A DNA stretch of 60,000 nucleotides from Polytrichum commune (lineage: Eukaryota > Streptophyta > Polytrichopsida > Polytrichales > Polytrichaceae): contig OX485809.1 of NCBI GenBank assembly GCA_950295325.1, positions 12,092,001 to 12,152,000 of the forward strand. The letters are read 5' to 3'. The position numbers were made by a program, and so were the translations under genes. Positions within the stretch are counted from its first letter, which is position 1; each line of letters opens with the position of its first letter. The notes beneath the pieces are model-generated. The model was not told where the DNA came from. It did not search any database and saw nothing but the letters and a program-made list of their open reading frames with translations. Shown here in pieces: positions 36,529 to 46,579 of this stretch.

Positions 36529-39500
36529 TCAAGCTCGGTACTCCTTACATCTACTTCCCGATGTACGGGTAGGAAAGAGCTCACCATTCAACGTTTCCAA
36601 TTGAATTGAATTATTAGGAAAGACCTCATAGACAAGGTAAGGTCCTAACCATACCGCATTGAATTTCGCCGGAAATTCAAGCTTTCGTGCGTCTTGAATC
36701 ATGACCATCATTCCCGGTGTTAGGGCCCTTCTCTTATGTCGTTTGTCGAAAGTAATTTTTCTCCTTCTTTGGATTGCCTCAATATGTTGAGCCGCCATGC
36801 TCCTCCCTTCGTCAAGTGCTTCCAAATCGGTTAGTCGATTTCGTAAGGATTGACTTTCGGTAAGTCTTGTACTCACGGCCACCCTAAGTGACTCGACTTC
36901 ATATTCGATTGGTAGTGTCGCTTCAAGACCATAGACTAAGGAAAATGGTGTAGCACGCGTAGTTACCTTATAGGTTGTACGGTATGCCCAAAGTGCCGCC
37001 GTTAGTTTCGTATCCCAATCCCGCTTCGAGTCTATAACCGTCTTGCGTAGTATACTCACCAAAATTCCGTTAACCCTTTCCGTTTGTCCATTGGTTTGTG
37101 GGTGGTAGGGAGTAGTCTTCCGGTGATCAATTTTAAATTTCTCTGTCATCTCTCGAATCAAGTAATTCAAAAAGTGAGTACCCCTATCGCTTACTAGGAT
37201 CTTCGGCACCCCGAACCGCGAAATTATGTTTTCGTACATAAATGTTGCCGCGTGTTCCGCCGTGTCGGTCTTCACCGCTTTGGCTTCCGCCCACTTGGTG
37301 AGGTACTCAGTTGCCACCACAATATATTTCATTCCTTTTGAAGATTGGGGATGGACCTCACCCACATAGTCGATGCCCCATTTTTCGAAAGGAATTAAGG
37401 GTAATGATACATGTAAAGGCATCTCCATTCTAAGGTCGTCTCGGGCATACCGTTGGCAAGCGTCGCATTTCCTTACATAGTCATGGGCGTCCTTAAATAG
37501 TGTAGGCCAAAAGTAGCCCGCTCTAAGTATTTTTTGCCCGGTGAGTTGACCCGAGAAGTGACCGCCGCAAGCGCTATCGTGGCAAGCGATTAAAATCACT
37601 TCAACCTCCGTTTTTGACACGCATCGTCGTAAAATACCATCGGACCCCCTTCTAAACAACCTATGGCCCACTACAACAAATTGCCTACTATTTACCCTCA
37701 CCTTCCTTCTCTCTTCTTTTGTCCACTCTTTGGGCAACTTGTGGGTTGTTAGAAATTCCACTATGCCCGCATACCACTCCGGTGTAGAAGTGACCACAAA
37801 GAGGCTATCATCTACTAACATATCATTTACCGGATTTTTTCCTATCTCCTCCGACAACCTAGACAAGTGGTCCGCTTGTAAATGCATCCTCCTCTCCTTT
37901 TGTCTAATTGGCCTCGCCCCCGGAATTAAAGGAATCCGGTGCTCTACCATTTCCCTAGGAATTCCCTTAAGCTCATCGTAGGACCATGCAAAAGTATCAC
38001 TAAACTCATCCACCAAATTGCTATACTCCATAACCTCTTTCTCCCCCAATTTGGAGCCCATCTTCATTTGTCGGGTTTTTCCATTCTTTAATTTCACATC
38101 CACGTACCGCCAATCCGCTTCCGACACATGTGCTTGTTCCTCTTTGTTCCGATACCAATCGGAAGGCACATTGGGGTAATCTTTCACATCTTGACCTACA
38201 ACTATCCCCGTAGACGTGGTCTTGAAATGTAAAGGCTCCTCCAATTTTGATGACTCAATAATCACATCCTCCTCTTGAGTCCCATCTACATGAATTAAAC
38301 TAACCTCACCCTCTTCCACGTCATCTACCCAAGGTGTTAACCCACCGCTAACCCACTCTTCCTCGGTGAGCACCTCACATGGCTCCAACAATGAGCCCTC
38401 TCCTAAACTAACACTAGGAAATTCACTCCCTAAGCCTACTTGGTGAAATGTAACCATTACATCAACCTCGGACTCGGGGTACTCCCTTAGCCATTGGGCA
38501 TAATCCCCATTATCCCCATAATTGTAAAAATTAGGACCTAGACTTCCCGAGCCCGAATCTATAACAACCCTTTGACCTTCGGGATGGACGACTCCCACCA
38601 ATGCCTTGCCAATCTCATTCTCGTTTAAGTCATCAATTTCCTTCTCCAATGGCAAATACATCTCCTTCTTCATCCATCCTTCTAATGAACCAATGGACAC
38701 TATGACCCTATTACCCTCCGGACCATAAGTGATGGATGGTTTAGGTCCACCCCAATTGACCATAGCATTCGCCATCCGCAACCAAGGCCTTCCTAGCAAA
38801 ATGGGGAAGGTGTCCTTGTTGGAGTGCATTTTAATGACATGGAAGGTGACCAAGTACTCCTCACCTCCCGTAGTCATTCTACAATCCTTGATCATCCCCA
38901 AAGGCGTAGTCGAACTTTGATTTGCCATATTTATGACCAAAGGTGAAGGCCCCGTGAGTCCAAGTCCCAATTTTTTCATAGTATCCTCCGGTAGTATATT
39001 TAGACTACTCCCTCCGTCGACTAGCACATTAGGAACCACCTTATCTACTATAACAACTTCTATTTCTATAGCTTTCACGTCTCTTCCACCTTGTGATTGG
39101 ATCCTAGCGGCTATTTTAGCTTTCATCTTCCTCATCCTCTTGTGTACCGGCATTCCCTCCTTTAATGTTTTCCTTGCCGTGGGTGAAATTTCCAATAGTT
39201 GGCCGAAAGTAATATCCGCCTTGAGTGTACTAAGGTCCGCCCACAAGTCGTACCCGGTAGATCTTTCCACCTTAGAATTACCCACTACGTCGAATTCGTC
39301 TACGGGAACCCCCGGTCCTTCCCATTCACCCACATCGCTATTATCCAAGTCATGTACCGCATTAGTCCTCTCCCTATCTTGTAAAATTATATTTTCCCTC
39401 TCCACATCCTTAGTAGCTCTTCTAGCTACCCTATCCAACTCGTAGAGATTAATCTCTTCATCCGAAGAGTAATTTCCTTGCTCTCCTATTCCTACCTCCA

Positions 39501-41571
39501 ACGAGGCATCCCCTCTCCTAGCCCTAGTAGTTACCGCTAGTGCAGGTGCTTCTTCAACCACACCCTTACCCTTCACTAACTCATATGTAATAGCATTGGT
39601 GTGAGGAGGCCATTGACTTTGCTCCTCTCCAATTCTCGTTGGGAGAGGAAGCATGTCATCACATGTGGCCTCCAACACTCCATCCATGAACCTAACATCT
39701 TGGGAGTTAGATGGTCCCGGATCCGTTGGAGGCGCTTGTCTCCCGTTACTACCATTAGGTGGAACTCCTTGTCTATTTTGTATTGGAATGTAACCGGTTG
39801 TAGTTTGCAAGCCCGCCGGTGGATGAAAAGTTTGCCTAGCATTACTATGGTCATAGTATAAGTTAGGTGGCCTAAGTTCATTGGCCGGTACTCCTTGTGG
39901 CCTAGCACCTCGCATATTATCCCTTGCTTGTTGTTGTGGATTAGCCACCGGGTAAGGGACATTAATTATTTTGTCCGGTTGGCGACACGTATCCGAGGGA
40001 TGACTTCCTCCACAATTGCTACAATTAAACTCTTGACCTTCGGACCAACATTGTCCTTGAGCGTGCCACCTTCCACAAAAGGGATGAAATTCCTTCTTCT
40101 CTAAATTTTGGCCACCTTGCCCTCTAGGTTGTGGTCCTCTATTGCTTCCATTTCCATAGTGAGGTGGCGCTTGACCTCGTTGATTTTGTTGAGGTGGGTT
40201 ACCGTTTCCTCTTTGGTCACGGTTTTGTCCACTTCTACAAAATTGACGCGTGTGGCCCGGTTGGCCACATTGGACACACCATAATCCGGAAGAATGCCTA
40301 CCCGACTCAACCGGGGGTGGAGGCCCCGGTTGTTGACTCCGGATCATTAATGACATTTGATCCGTGAGGCTTTGCATTTGTTTTATCATAGCCTCTTGGA
40401 ATCCTAGTTGGCTAGCACCTAGTCTTCTCTCAACCTCCTCCAAGTGTGGATCCGTTCTAGGGGCCGGTAGTGCCAAAAGAGGTGCCGGTTCCCTAACCGC
40501 TAAAGGTCGGGGACCGGTGTCCACAATGGCATATGGAATTTGGTTCTCATACTTAGCGGGTTCTACCGCTACCACCCTAGGGCGTATGGGGATGAATTGT
40601 GGGATCAATTCATCCTCCCTTCTCCATAGCCTTTCGTGATCTTTATCCAAGTTTTCAATATCTCTAGCCGCACGCTTGGCATCCGCCAAGGTCAAGGGAT
40701 TCCTTTCTAGAACACCCCTAATAGTTCCGGACTTAAAAAACCCTTGAATGAAAAATTGCTTTAGCGTGTCGTCGTTGAGCATGGTACCCACAAATCTAGT
40801 GCACACTAAATCAAACCTCCTAATGTAAGCCGAAATTTCTTCCTCCCTTCCTTGCTTCAATGACGACAATGCCCTTAATGCGGTACTTTGACCCACTTCC
40901 GGCCTAAATTCGTTAAGAAACTCCCTTTGTAATTGTTCCCATCCCCTAAAATGTCCCTCGGCATGATCCCGATACCATTCATAGGCTTCCCCCTCTAGAG
41001 TGGTAGGAAACCACACTAACCAATAACCCGGGTCGGTTATGAGGAAGCTAGCCAACCGTTCGATATACCGTTCCATGTGCCGAGAGGGGTCCTCATCCTT
41101 GGTCCCATAAAATTTAGGGAGATGAGATGGCATATCCATCGCCGCTAAATTTTGTGGAACCACAATTGGTAGGCCTCTTGGCCTAACCAATGGGTCTATT
41201 GGAGGTATAGGAGGTATGGGCGGAATTGGGGGTATGGGTGGTGGATCCATCCCCCGTTCCTCGGCCATGGTGACCGGTGAACTATTCAACAATCCCCTAT
41301 CAACTTCTACCGGGAATTCTTCTCTAAGTGTGTAATTTTCCGAAGAAGTTTCACCACTCAATTTGGAGGGAGTGATCTCCTCTTCAAGTTGAGCTCCAAG
41401 TTCTAAGGTGTCTAGAATTGACCTAGTCCTAGGTTCGACGTTCAAACAACTCTCTATTCTAACATTATCTTGTTCTAATCTATCACTGATTTTAGAGGAC
41501 CGCCTCTTTCGAGTAGATTTCTCTAGTCCTACTATCAAACTTGGTTTTTGTGAGCGAGTCCTACCTTGCAT
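36529..41571 (-). CDS. Gag-protease-integrase polyprotein of the gypsy element, RT/RNase H missing
   Basis: 1680 residues from an ATG, no stop or frameshift. Gag: residues ~145-320 (MPSHLPKFYGTKDEDPSRHM; W/F-rich capsid-like core) after a PPI-repeat linker (110-125). CCHC zinc knuckle CVQCGQPGHTRQFC at ~432-445 and a second Cys/His cluster at ~499-529. Protease with active site DGGSS at ~852-856. The start of the RT region (IPGARPIRQKERRM, about residue 1215) runs directly into ADHLSRLSE, normally the end of RNase H, at + coordinates about 37870-37895. Integrase follows: His/His and CDAC zinc site, catalytic Asp in WGIDYVG, Asp in VSDRGTHF, Glu in NGQTERVNG, and a GPY-type end (WLGPYLVYE). 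Gag should form particles and integrase should join cDNA, but cDNA cannot be made by this protein. Family: Tat/Athila-like, judged from Gag and GPY style. Confidence 0.9.
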   Translation of the reverse strand: MQGRTRSQKPSLIVGLEKSTRKRRSSKISDRLEQDNVRIESCLNVEPRTRSILDTLELGAQLEEEITPSKLSGETSSENYTLREEFPVEVDRGLLNSSPVTMAEERGMDPPPIPPIPPIPPIPPIDPLVRPRGLPIVVPQNLAAMDMPSHLPKFYGTKDEDPSRHMERYIERLASFLITDPGYWLVWFPTTLEGEAYEWYRDHAEGHFRGWEQLQREFLNEFRPEVGQSTALRALSSLKQGREEEISAYIRRFDLVCTRFVGTMLNDDTLKQFFIQGFFKSGTIRGVLERNPLTLADAKRAARDIENLDKDHERLWRREDELIPQFIPIRPRVVAVEPAKYENQIPYAIVDTGPRPLAVREPAPLLALPAPRTDPHLEEVERRLGASQLGFQEAMIKQMQSLTDQMSLMIRSQQPGPPPPVESGRHSSGLWCVQCGQPGHTRQFCRSGQNRDQRGNGNPPQQNQRGQAPPHYGNGSNRGPQPRGQGGQNLEKKEFHPFCGRWHAQGQCWSEGQEFNCSNCGGSHPSDTCRQPDKIINVPYPVANPQQQARDNMRGARPQGVPANELRPPNLYYDHSNARQTFHPPAGLQTTTGYIPIQNRQGVPPNGSNGRQAPPTDPGPSNSQDVRFMDGVLEATCDDMLPLPTRIGEEQSQWPPHTNAITYELVKGKGVVEEAPALAVTTRARRGDASLEVGIGEQGNYSSDEEINLYELDRVARRATKDVERENIILQDRERTNAVHDLDNSDVGEWEGPGVPVDEFDVVGNSKVERSTGYDLWADLSTLKADITFGQLLEISPTARKTLKEGMPVHKRMRKMKAKIAARIQSQGGRDVKAIEIEVVIVDKVVPNVLVDGGSSLNILPEDTMKKLGLGLTGPSPLVINMANQSSTTPLGMIKDCRMTTGGEEYLVTFHVIKMHSNKDTFPILLGRPWLRMANAMVNWGGPKPSITYGPEGNRVIVSIGSLEGWMKKEMYLPLEKEIDDLNENEIGKALVGVVHPEGQRVVIDSGSGSLGPNFYNYGDNGDYAQWLREYPESEVDVMVTFHQVGLGSEFPSVSLGEGSLLEPCEVLTEEEWVSGGLTPWVDDVEEGEVSLIHVDGTQEEDVIIESSKLEEPLHFKTTSTGIVVGQDVKDYPNVPSDWYRNKEEQAHVSEADWRYVDVKLKNGKTRQMKMGSKLGEKEVMEYSNLVDEFSDTFAWSYDELKGIPREMVEHRIPLIPGARPIRQKERRMHLQADHLSRLSEEIGKNPVNDMLVDDSLFVVTSTPEWYAGIVEFLTTHKLPKEWTKEERRKVRVNSRQFVVVGHRLFRRGSDGILRRCVSKTEVEVILIACHDSACGGHFSGQLTGQKILRAGYFWPTLFKDAHDYVRKCDACQRYARDDLRMEMPLHVSLPLIPFEKWGIDYVGEVHPQSSKGMKYIVVATEYLTKWAEAKAVKTDTAEHAATFMYENIISRFGVPKILVSDRGTHFLNYLIREMTEKFKIDHRKTTPYHPQTNGQTERVNGILVSILRKTVIDSKRDWDTKLTAALWAYRTTYKVTTRATPFSLVYGLEATLPIEYEVESLRVAVSTRLTESQSLRNRLTDLEALDEGRSMAAQHIEAIQRRRKITFDKRHKRRALTPGMMVMIQDARKLEFPAKFNAVWLGPYLVYEVFPNNSIQLETLNGELFPTRTSGSRCKEYRA

Positions 41572-42460
41572 TCCATAAGAATCGATCGACCCTCACTTGA
41601 CCACACATAATCCTAGCAATTCCCCTCTTAATATTTTCACTTGTCTTGGTGTGGTTATAATTTTTTTTTAGGAGGTGAGGAAAAGAACCTGCAAGCCCAC
41701 TTAGGTGAAAGAATTCTAATAGGGGATAGGCATGTTCATGTTAATTTTTTGGTTAAGTCGGAGCATCACCTCCGCACCTTCCCGCAAATTAACACTCACC
41801 ATAATACCGATTGTGAGGGGGTGACCTTCCGAGTAGATTATGTTAAAAGTCGAGGCTTCACCCTTCAACTTCTCACACCATCCACAATTTGGGAATTACC
41901 CTCTACAACGGATAACAACAATCATGAGTACAAAAGGCATTCCTTAATTAGTTAATGAGTTCACTTTGAAGAAATAAACATACCTTGAGCAATCGCATCC
42001 CCCTGTGAGTTAGCACTCCCCTCAATCGTGACTCAATGTAACAACACCATAAACTTTGTGAAATATTAATTTAATCTAGAGCATGAAATGACAACTCCCA
42101 AAACTTTGAGACTCATCCCGAGGTGAGTGTCAAAGTTCAATGTCCTAAGGTGAATTTACCCTCTAATGTTTTAATGAGCTACTCGGTTATAGGTTCCTTT
42201 TAAGTTCTTAGCAAATTCCCAAAAAGGTTGAGGACGTACCTTCGCCGCGCTCCTTCCTCAAAAATGAATTTGCGTAATTGACAATGCAATTCATTCCAAG
42301 GAATAGTTGAAATACAATGAATTCAAATGTAACCCAAAGAGAGAATACTTACCGAGTTTCGGGTGCTCCTTCCCTTCTCTCAAGTTTGTGTCTCCAATTT
42401 TTCCTAGTTGCCTCCAAGTCTCCTAGTCGCCTCCAAGTCTTGTAACTACCTTCCGCTTCG
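41572..42460 (-). other. Leader between primer-binding site and gag ATG
   Basis: About 890 bases without a supported gene. A + strand frame at 41641-41955 shows no family likeness and is probably chance. Confidence 0.6.
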
Positions 42461-42478
42461 CTCCCGGCGGACGCACCA
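42461..42478 (-). other. Primer-binding site of the gypsy element
   Basis: On the minus strand, four bases (TAAT) after the end of the 5' LTR, stands TGGTGCGTCCGCCGGGAG. A TGG start at this distance fits annealing to a tRNA 3' CCA end. The complement implies an acceptor strand CGGACGC plus A plus CCA. I could not assign the tRNA with certainty. Confidence 0.55.
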
Positions 42479-42482
42479 ATTA

Positions 42483-43964
42483 TGTGAGGCCAAACCCCCC
42501 ACCCTTAAGCGTCCGTAGTCCGAGTAGTGGGTTTGGGCTCACATTCCTCCGCGGTATTGGATTTGGACTTGGATGAGTCCATAGTGCAAGGTTCACCCTT
42601 CAAGTGGTCTTGGATTTAACTAGCTCCTTCATAAACCCAGCTTCTTAGCTTCTAACTAAACAAACCCAGCTCCTTCATAAACCCAGCTCTTTACTTTCTA
42701 ACTAAACAAACCCAGCTCCTTCATAAACCCAGCTCCTTCATAAACCCACAACTTTGTAGTTGTAATCCCCAACTACCTCACTAATTATTCAAGCCCTTAA
42801 CTAATCTTCCTACCTAATTTCCCTAATTCTACTAACAATCCCTTTCTAATCACACAATTCTTCTCTAATCCTAAAATCCTAAAATCCTAGAGAGGAGAGG
42901 GGGAGAGAGAATTTCCTAACTTCACTAAGACTAACTAATCCACACAAGTATATTTTTGCACTCATCACAACATCAAGTGCTCAACTCTTAAACATGGAAC
43001 TTGCAACCACGTGTATTCAAAACATGAACTTAAAGTACCACAAATTGGAATCATGAATTAACTTTAAAATCCTTCACGTCAACACTAATTCTACCAAGAG
43101 GTCAAGCCCTCTTCAAGGCTAACAAGCCTTGGCTCTCAAACTAAAAACTAAGCACACACATGTGCTCCAATATGGCTTCCCACACCCACACTTATAACTC
43201 GTGGGGTGCCTTGGAGCACAAAGGAAAGAGAGGATGAGTGAGGGAAGAATGAGGGATTATATAGTAAGCTTGAGGGGGTGAGCACCCTCAAGGCTCACGA
43301 TAAGCCCTTGAGATTTCCTCCTACTTAGTAGGCGCCAATCCTATCTTCTAAGCCTTCCTCCCTCAAATGATCAACAAGGATCCTAATTCGAACATTTAAC
43401 TAGCCTTGGCTTTCTACCTACCACACTTTACCAAACTTGGGATGCTTCAACCCAAACTTAGCCTCCTTCGCTTTCCGCCGCCATAACTTTCTTCCCTTAC
43501 TTTCCCAAATCGTCGCTCACCACTTAATTCAAACCACGATGCTTAACTCGTGATTTGATTGGTGCTTTGAGAATTTGCTTATCCTCCACCTTGCATTCTT
43601 CCTTGGGCCTTCCCCATTAAGTGGCCATGATGAGGTGGTCCACTTGTGCGCTCCATGTGATCCTCCATTCATCCCAATTCGAATGCACTTGCCTCTTGAG
43701 TCACTTTGGTTGTCTCCATCCATTTGTACTAGCCTACTCACTAACTACTCAATCCAAGTTCTCCTTACCTATCCTCATTCACTCAAATCCTTCCGAAGGT
43801 AAAAACACAATAACAACTCACATCCTAGCCTCTTACAACATGGTACTTCTAAGACTAACATTTCACTCTTTTTATATTTTTGTGAAGTAACATGCTACTT
43901 CAAAGTGCATCAACTAACGTTTCAAGGGTCTAAGACTAAATGTGGGCACCCTTTTGGGCTCACA
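42483..43964 (-). repeat. 5' LTR (coding sense), 1482 bp
   Basis: Matches the other LTR apart from an extra ~46 bp unit (the ctttctaactaaacaaac repeat near 42680) and lack of the 477 bp duplication; otherwise I noticed very few differences. Short frames inside the LTRs recur in all copies and are not genes. Confidence 0.92.
43257..43263 (-). promoter_or_regulatory. Candidate TATA box in the 5' LTR
   Basis: On the minus strand, ctTATATAAtccc-like sequence (core TATATAA) is followed by a pyrimidine-rich stretch (cctcattcttccctcactc), a normal plant core promoter layout. The same site is present in the other LTR near 35285-35291. Confidence 0.4.
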
Positions 43965-44060
43965 GGGGTAGTCTCGTGGAGGTGAACGCGGAAGAGCTAT
44001 AGTTGATAAGACTTTGTGGTACAGGGGGGGTAGTCTTGTGGAGGTGAGCGCGGAAGAGCA
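43965..44060. repeat. Two-copy ~62 bp repeat that served as insertion target
   Basis: agttgataagactttgtgg, a ggggggt run, tagtc(t/c)(t/c)gtggaggtga and cgcggaagag occur once split by the gypsy insertion (34523-34554 plus 43965-44000) and once whole (44001-44060). Confidence 0.8.
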
Positions 44061-44370
44061 TTTTTTCATTGTCTCGCAATTATGACATTTTTCTCTCTCT
44101 CCCATCTTTAAGTAGATACATGCGCAAAGTTCTTAGAAAGATAAAAATATGGATTTGAACAAAATAATTTATAAACAAATTAATGATTAACTAAAAAGGT
44201 TCTTGAACCATGTTGAATAAGAATTGTACAAATGTGTCTTGCTGAAGGGAACTATGTGTAGACCTGTGGTTGTCGAGGGGAAAGCTATAGCCGGTTGATT
44301 CTTCAAGTTGTATTACTGCCTAGTTGCATTAACTTCTAATTTTTATAAGTTCATGTTTGTTTTGGCTTCT

Positions 44371-44715
44371 TTACATTAGGATATGATTCCATTAACTTGT
44401 GTTGTATTAGGATCTGGTTATATTAGTTTCTGTTGTATTTGGATCTAGTTACATTAGCTTCTGTTGCATAGGATCTGGTTATATTAGCTTTTGTTGCATT
44501 AGGATCTGGTTATATTAACTTGTGTTGTATTAGGATCTAGTTACGTTAGCTTTTGTTACATTAGGATCTAGTTATATTAATTTATGTTGCATTAGGATCT
44601 AGTTACATTAACTTATGTTGCATTAGGATCTAGTTACATTAGCTTCAATTGCATTAGGATTTGATTATCTTATTTTTTATTTACATTAAATTTGTTATAT
44701 TATTTTTTGTTACCT
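44371..44715. repeat. 31 bp tandem repeat, about ten diverged units
   Basis: Unit like gttgcattaggatctagtt followed by acattagctt and two or three variable bases. Central units are closest to each other; edges fade into plain T-rich sequence. Confidence 0.8.
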
Positions 44716-44880
44716 TAGTTTCTGCTCCATTAATATCTGGTTTAGTTGCTGGTTGTTGAGGGTTTAGAGGCTTAGAAGCATGAGGCATGAGACATGAGGT
44801 AGAAACAAAAGTTAGTTTTAGAGATAGAAGTAGTTATTAGTAACAAAATTAAAATTTATATTAAAAATTAAGTTAGAGAT

Positions 44881-44908
44881 TAAAGCTAGAGCTAAAGCTC
44901 TAGCTTTA
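44881..44908. repeat. Perfect 12 bp inverted repeat
   Basis: taaagctagagc, a 4-base spacer taaa, gctctagcttta. A short, fully paired hairpin in AT-rich non-coding DNA. Confidence 0.75.
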
Positions 44909-44944
44909 GTCTTGATTGGGGTGTTGGCTTGGAGGGTGGCAAAA

Positions 44945-44986
44945 GGTCACCCATTCGAGTATTATTCCTCGGAAGGGTGACTTAAC
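44945..44986 (-). other. 5S-rRNA-promoter-like segment (possible Cassandra/TRIM or 5S-derived SINE remnant)
   Basis: On the minus strand GTTAAG is followed 11 bases on by gaggaataatactcgaATGG and GTGACC. Plant 5S rRNA has GTTAAG (box A), then GAGAGTAGTACTAGGATGGG and TGACC (box C) at the same spacing. Cassandra LTRs are known to carry this internal Pol III promoter. The flanking + strand phrase aaagtcccatcgcgg near 45066 resembles common plant LTR starts. The element boundaries are not resolved. Confidence 0.5.
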
Positions 44987-45059
44987 CCTCAACACTCATA
45001 TTACTTAGCCAACCCAACCAATGGTGGCCAATGTGGAATTCTGTGGGAGTTAGGTACCT

Positions 45060-45808
45060 TAAGCAAAGTCCCATCGCGGTAGCAATGGATGAATTATAGA
45101 TGAAGCTATGATGTTTTAGGTTGGATGAAGAGCGGTTCCGTATGTAATGAAATAAAGGGCCTAGGATGATTTTAGGTGGTTAGTCTAGATGAATGTGACG
45201 CATGGAAAAACATAATATTATTAAGCGATTAAAAGAAATAGAGTGTCATTGCTTAAATGCACTAGAGTTGTCCATCCATTCGGCCAATCTTGTGGGTTGT
45301 TATTTCGTTTGGAATAGAAATTGTCACTACAATCTACCATGTTGACCCACCTAGTGGGTAGTTGTTTTGAAGTATGTAAGGATTGTACTAGAGCCATTTT
45401 ACTCGCTTAGTTCACATGTGTGAATATAACTTAGACTCTTAGAGAGGTGTCTATCCTTGTGAATTCTAAATTTGGACGGGTAGCGTCTTGGAAATATATG
45501 GCAGTCCATACATATTGCAGTCCTAGAAAAACAAACATTACAATGTTGAAAAACGATTTAAAGAGTAGACTCATTGTTAATATTCTCCGATTACTATTGT
45601 TCTTGTAAACTTACATAGTCCTTAGTGTTGACAAGATGAAGGTGTTGAATGGGATATTGAAAGGGCGCATTGTACAACTCGTGATGTATTACCTAGGAAT
45701 GCATTAGGAAGTGGAGAGAGTGAGTATGCACGGATGTGATGCTCATGGGAGGACATCCAGAGTAAGTAGTGAGAATGATCCAAGAACAATAACTTTTATT
45801 GGTAGAAT
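45060..45808. other. Intergenic, no gene seen
   Basis: No supported gene. A short frame near 45711-45899 continues into the following tandem repeat and is not a gene. Confidence 0.5.
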
Positions 45809-46150
45809 GTTAGAGAGGTCAAATCCAAACTCGGTTTGCAACAACCACCTCCGGAAGTTGGCCGATCTAACCAAAAACATCAGTTGGTTGGAAATATGAA
45901 AGTGGTCAGAAGGACCCGAAAGCTCTACCATAGGTCAATAGAATGTTAGAGAGGTTAGACATGGACTCAATTTGCAAAAACCACCTCCAGAAGTTGGCCG
46001 ATCTAACCAAAAACGTCGGATGTTCGGAAATACGAATGTGGTTAGAATGACCCGAAAACTCTACCATAGGTTGGTAGAAGGTTAGAGATGCCAGATCCAA
46101 GCTTTGTTTGTGGAAACGACCTCTAGAAGTTGGCCAATCGGGCAAAAAAC
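45809..46150 (+). repeat. ~135 bp tandem repeat, two full units and one truncated
   Basis: Units start gttagagagg or gttagagatg at 45809, 45944 and 46081. Each carries ccacctc(c/t)(g/a)gaagttgg and, in the first two, cgaaa.ctctaccatagg. An inverted, more diverged cluster lies at 33.23-33.49 kb. Confidence 0.85.
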
Positions 46151-46579
46151 GTGAGCTGGTAGGTCGTGTTTAGGGCATATGTTCAAGCCTTAAAAACGGG
46201 AGTTTTAGGGTACTATAGGTGGAAGGAGCATGCTCGGGATGTAGGACTAGCTTGGGATGTTTTTTGCAAGGCTTGGACGTGACTAGCGGCGAACTAGTTA
46301 ATATAGCAAGGAAGGAGTGCAAAAACCCATTGACCGTGGGAGTCTACAGAAGAGGGACACATGTCCAACCAACTTTCCAAATAGAAAAGACTACATGCCA
46401 AATCGTAATGTATCCCACATATATTTGAGAGTTTTCCATACTCACCATTAGTTAACAAGGATTTTTCATATTCTACTTTACCTATATATAGGAGTATATT
46501 TATCAGATTTAGACACTCCCTTAAATCTTCCCCAACACAAACATGTGACAAAAGAAAGAGGAAACAAATGTGGGAAAGT

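Larger units (their letters stand above)
34555..43964 (-). mobile_element. Young Ty3/gypsy LTR retrotransposon (9410 bp) lacking RT and RNase H
   Basis: Two near-identical LTRs (34555-36467 and 42483-43964), each TGTGAG...CTCACA, flanked by a perfect 5 bp duplication GGGGT (34550-34554 and 43965-43969). One uninterrupted frame on the minus strand encodes Gag, protease and integrase; the transcriptional 5' LTR is therefore the right one. The reverse transcriptase and RNase H region is absent in frame, so mobility needs enzymes from a relative. The pre-insertion target was a two-copy repeat of about 62 bp. Confidence 0.92.

Noticed and set aside
38933-39445. 170-residue + strand frame inside the gypsy element
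   Set aside because: Antisense to the Gag-protease frame, no family likeness.
35555-43890. Identical 70-89 residue frames repeated three times
   Set aside because: They lie in LTR sequence and its duplication; recurrence reflects the repeat, not a conserved protein.
44371-44715. Possible CRISPR-like array of regular repeats
   Set aside because: Repeats are directly adjacent with no unique spacers; a plain tandem repeat in a plant genome.
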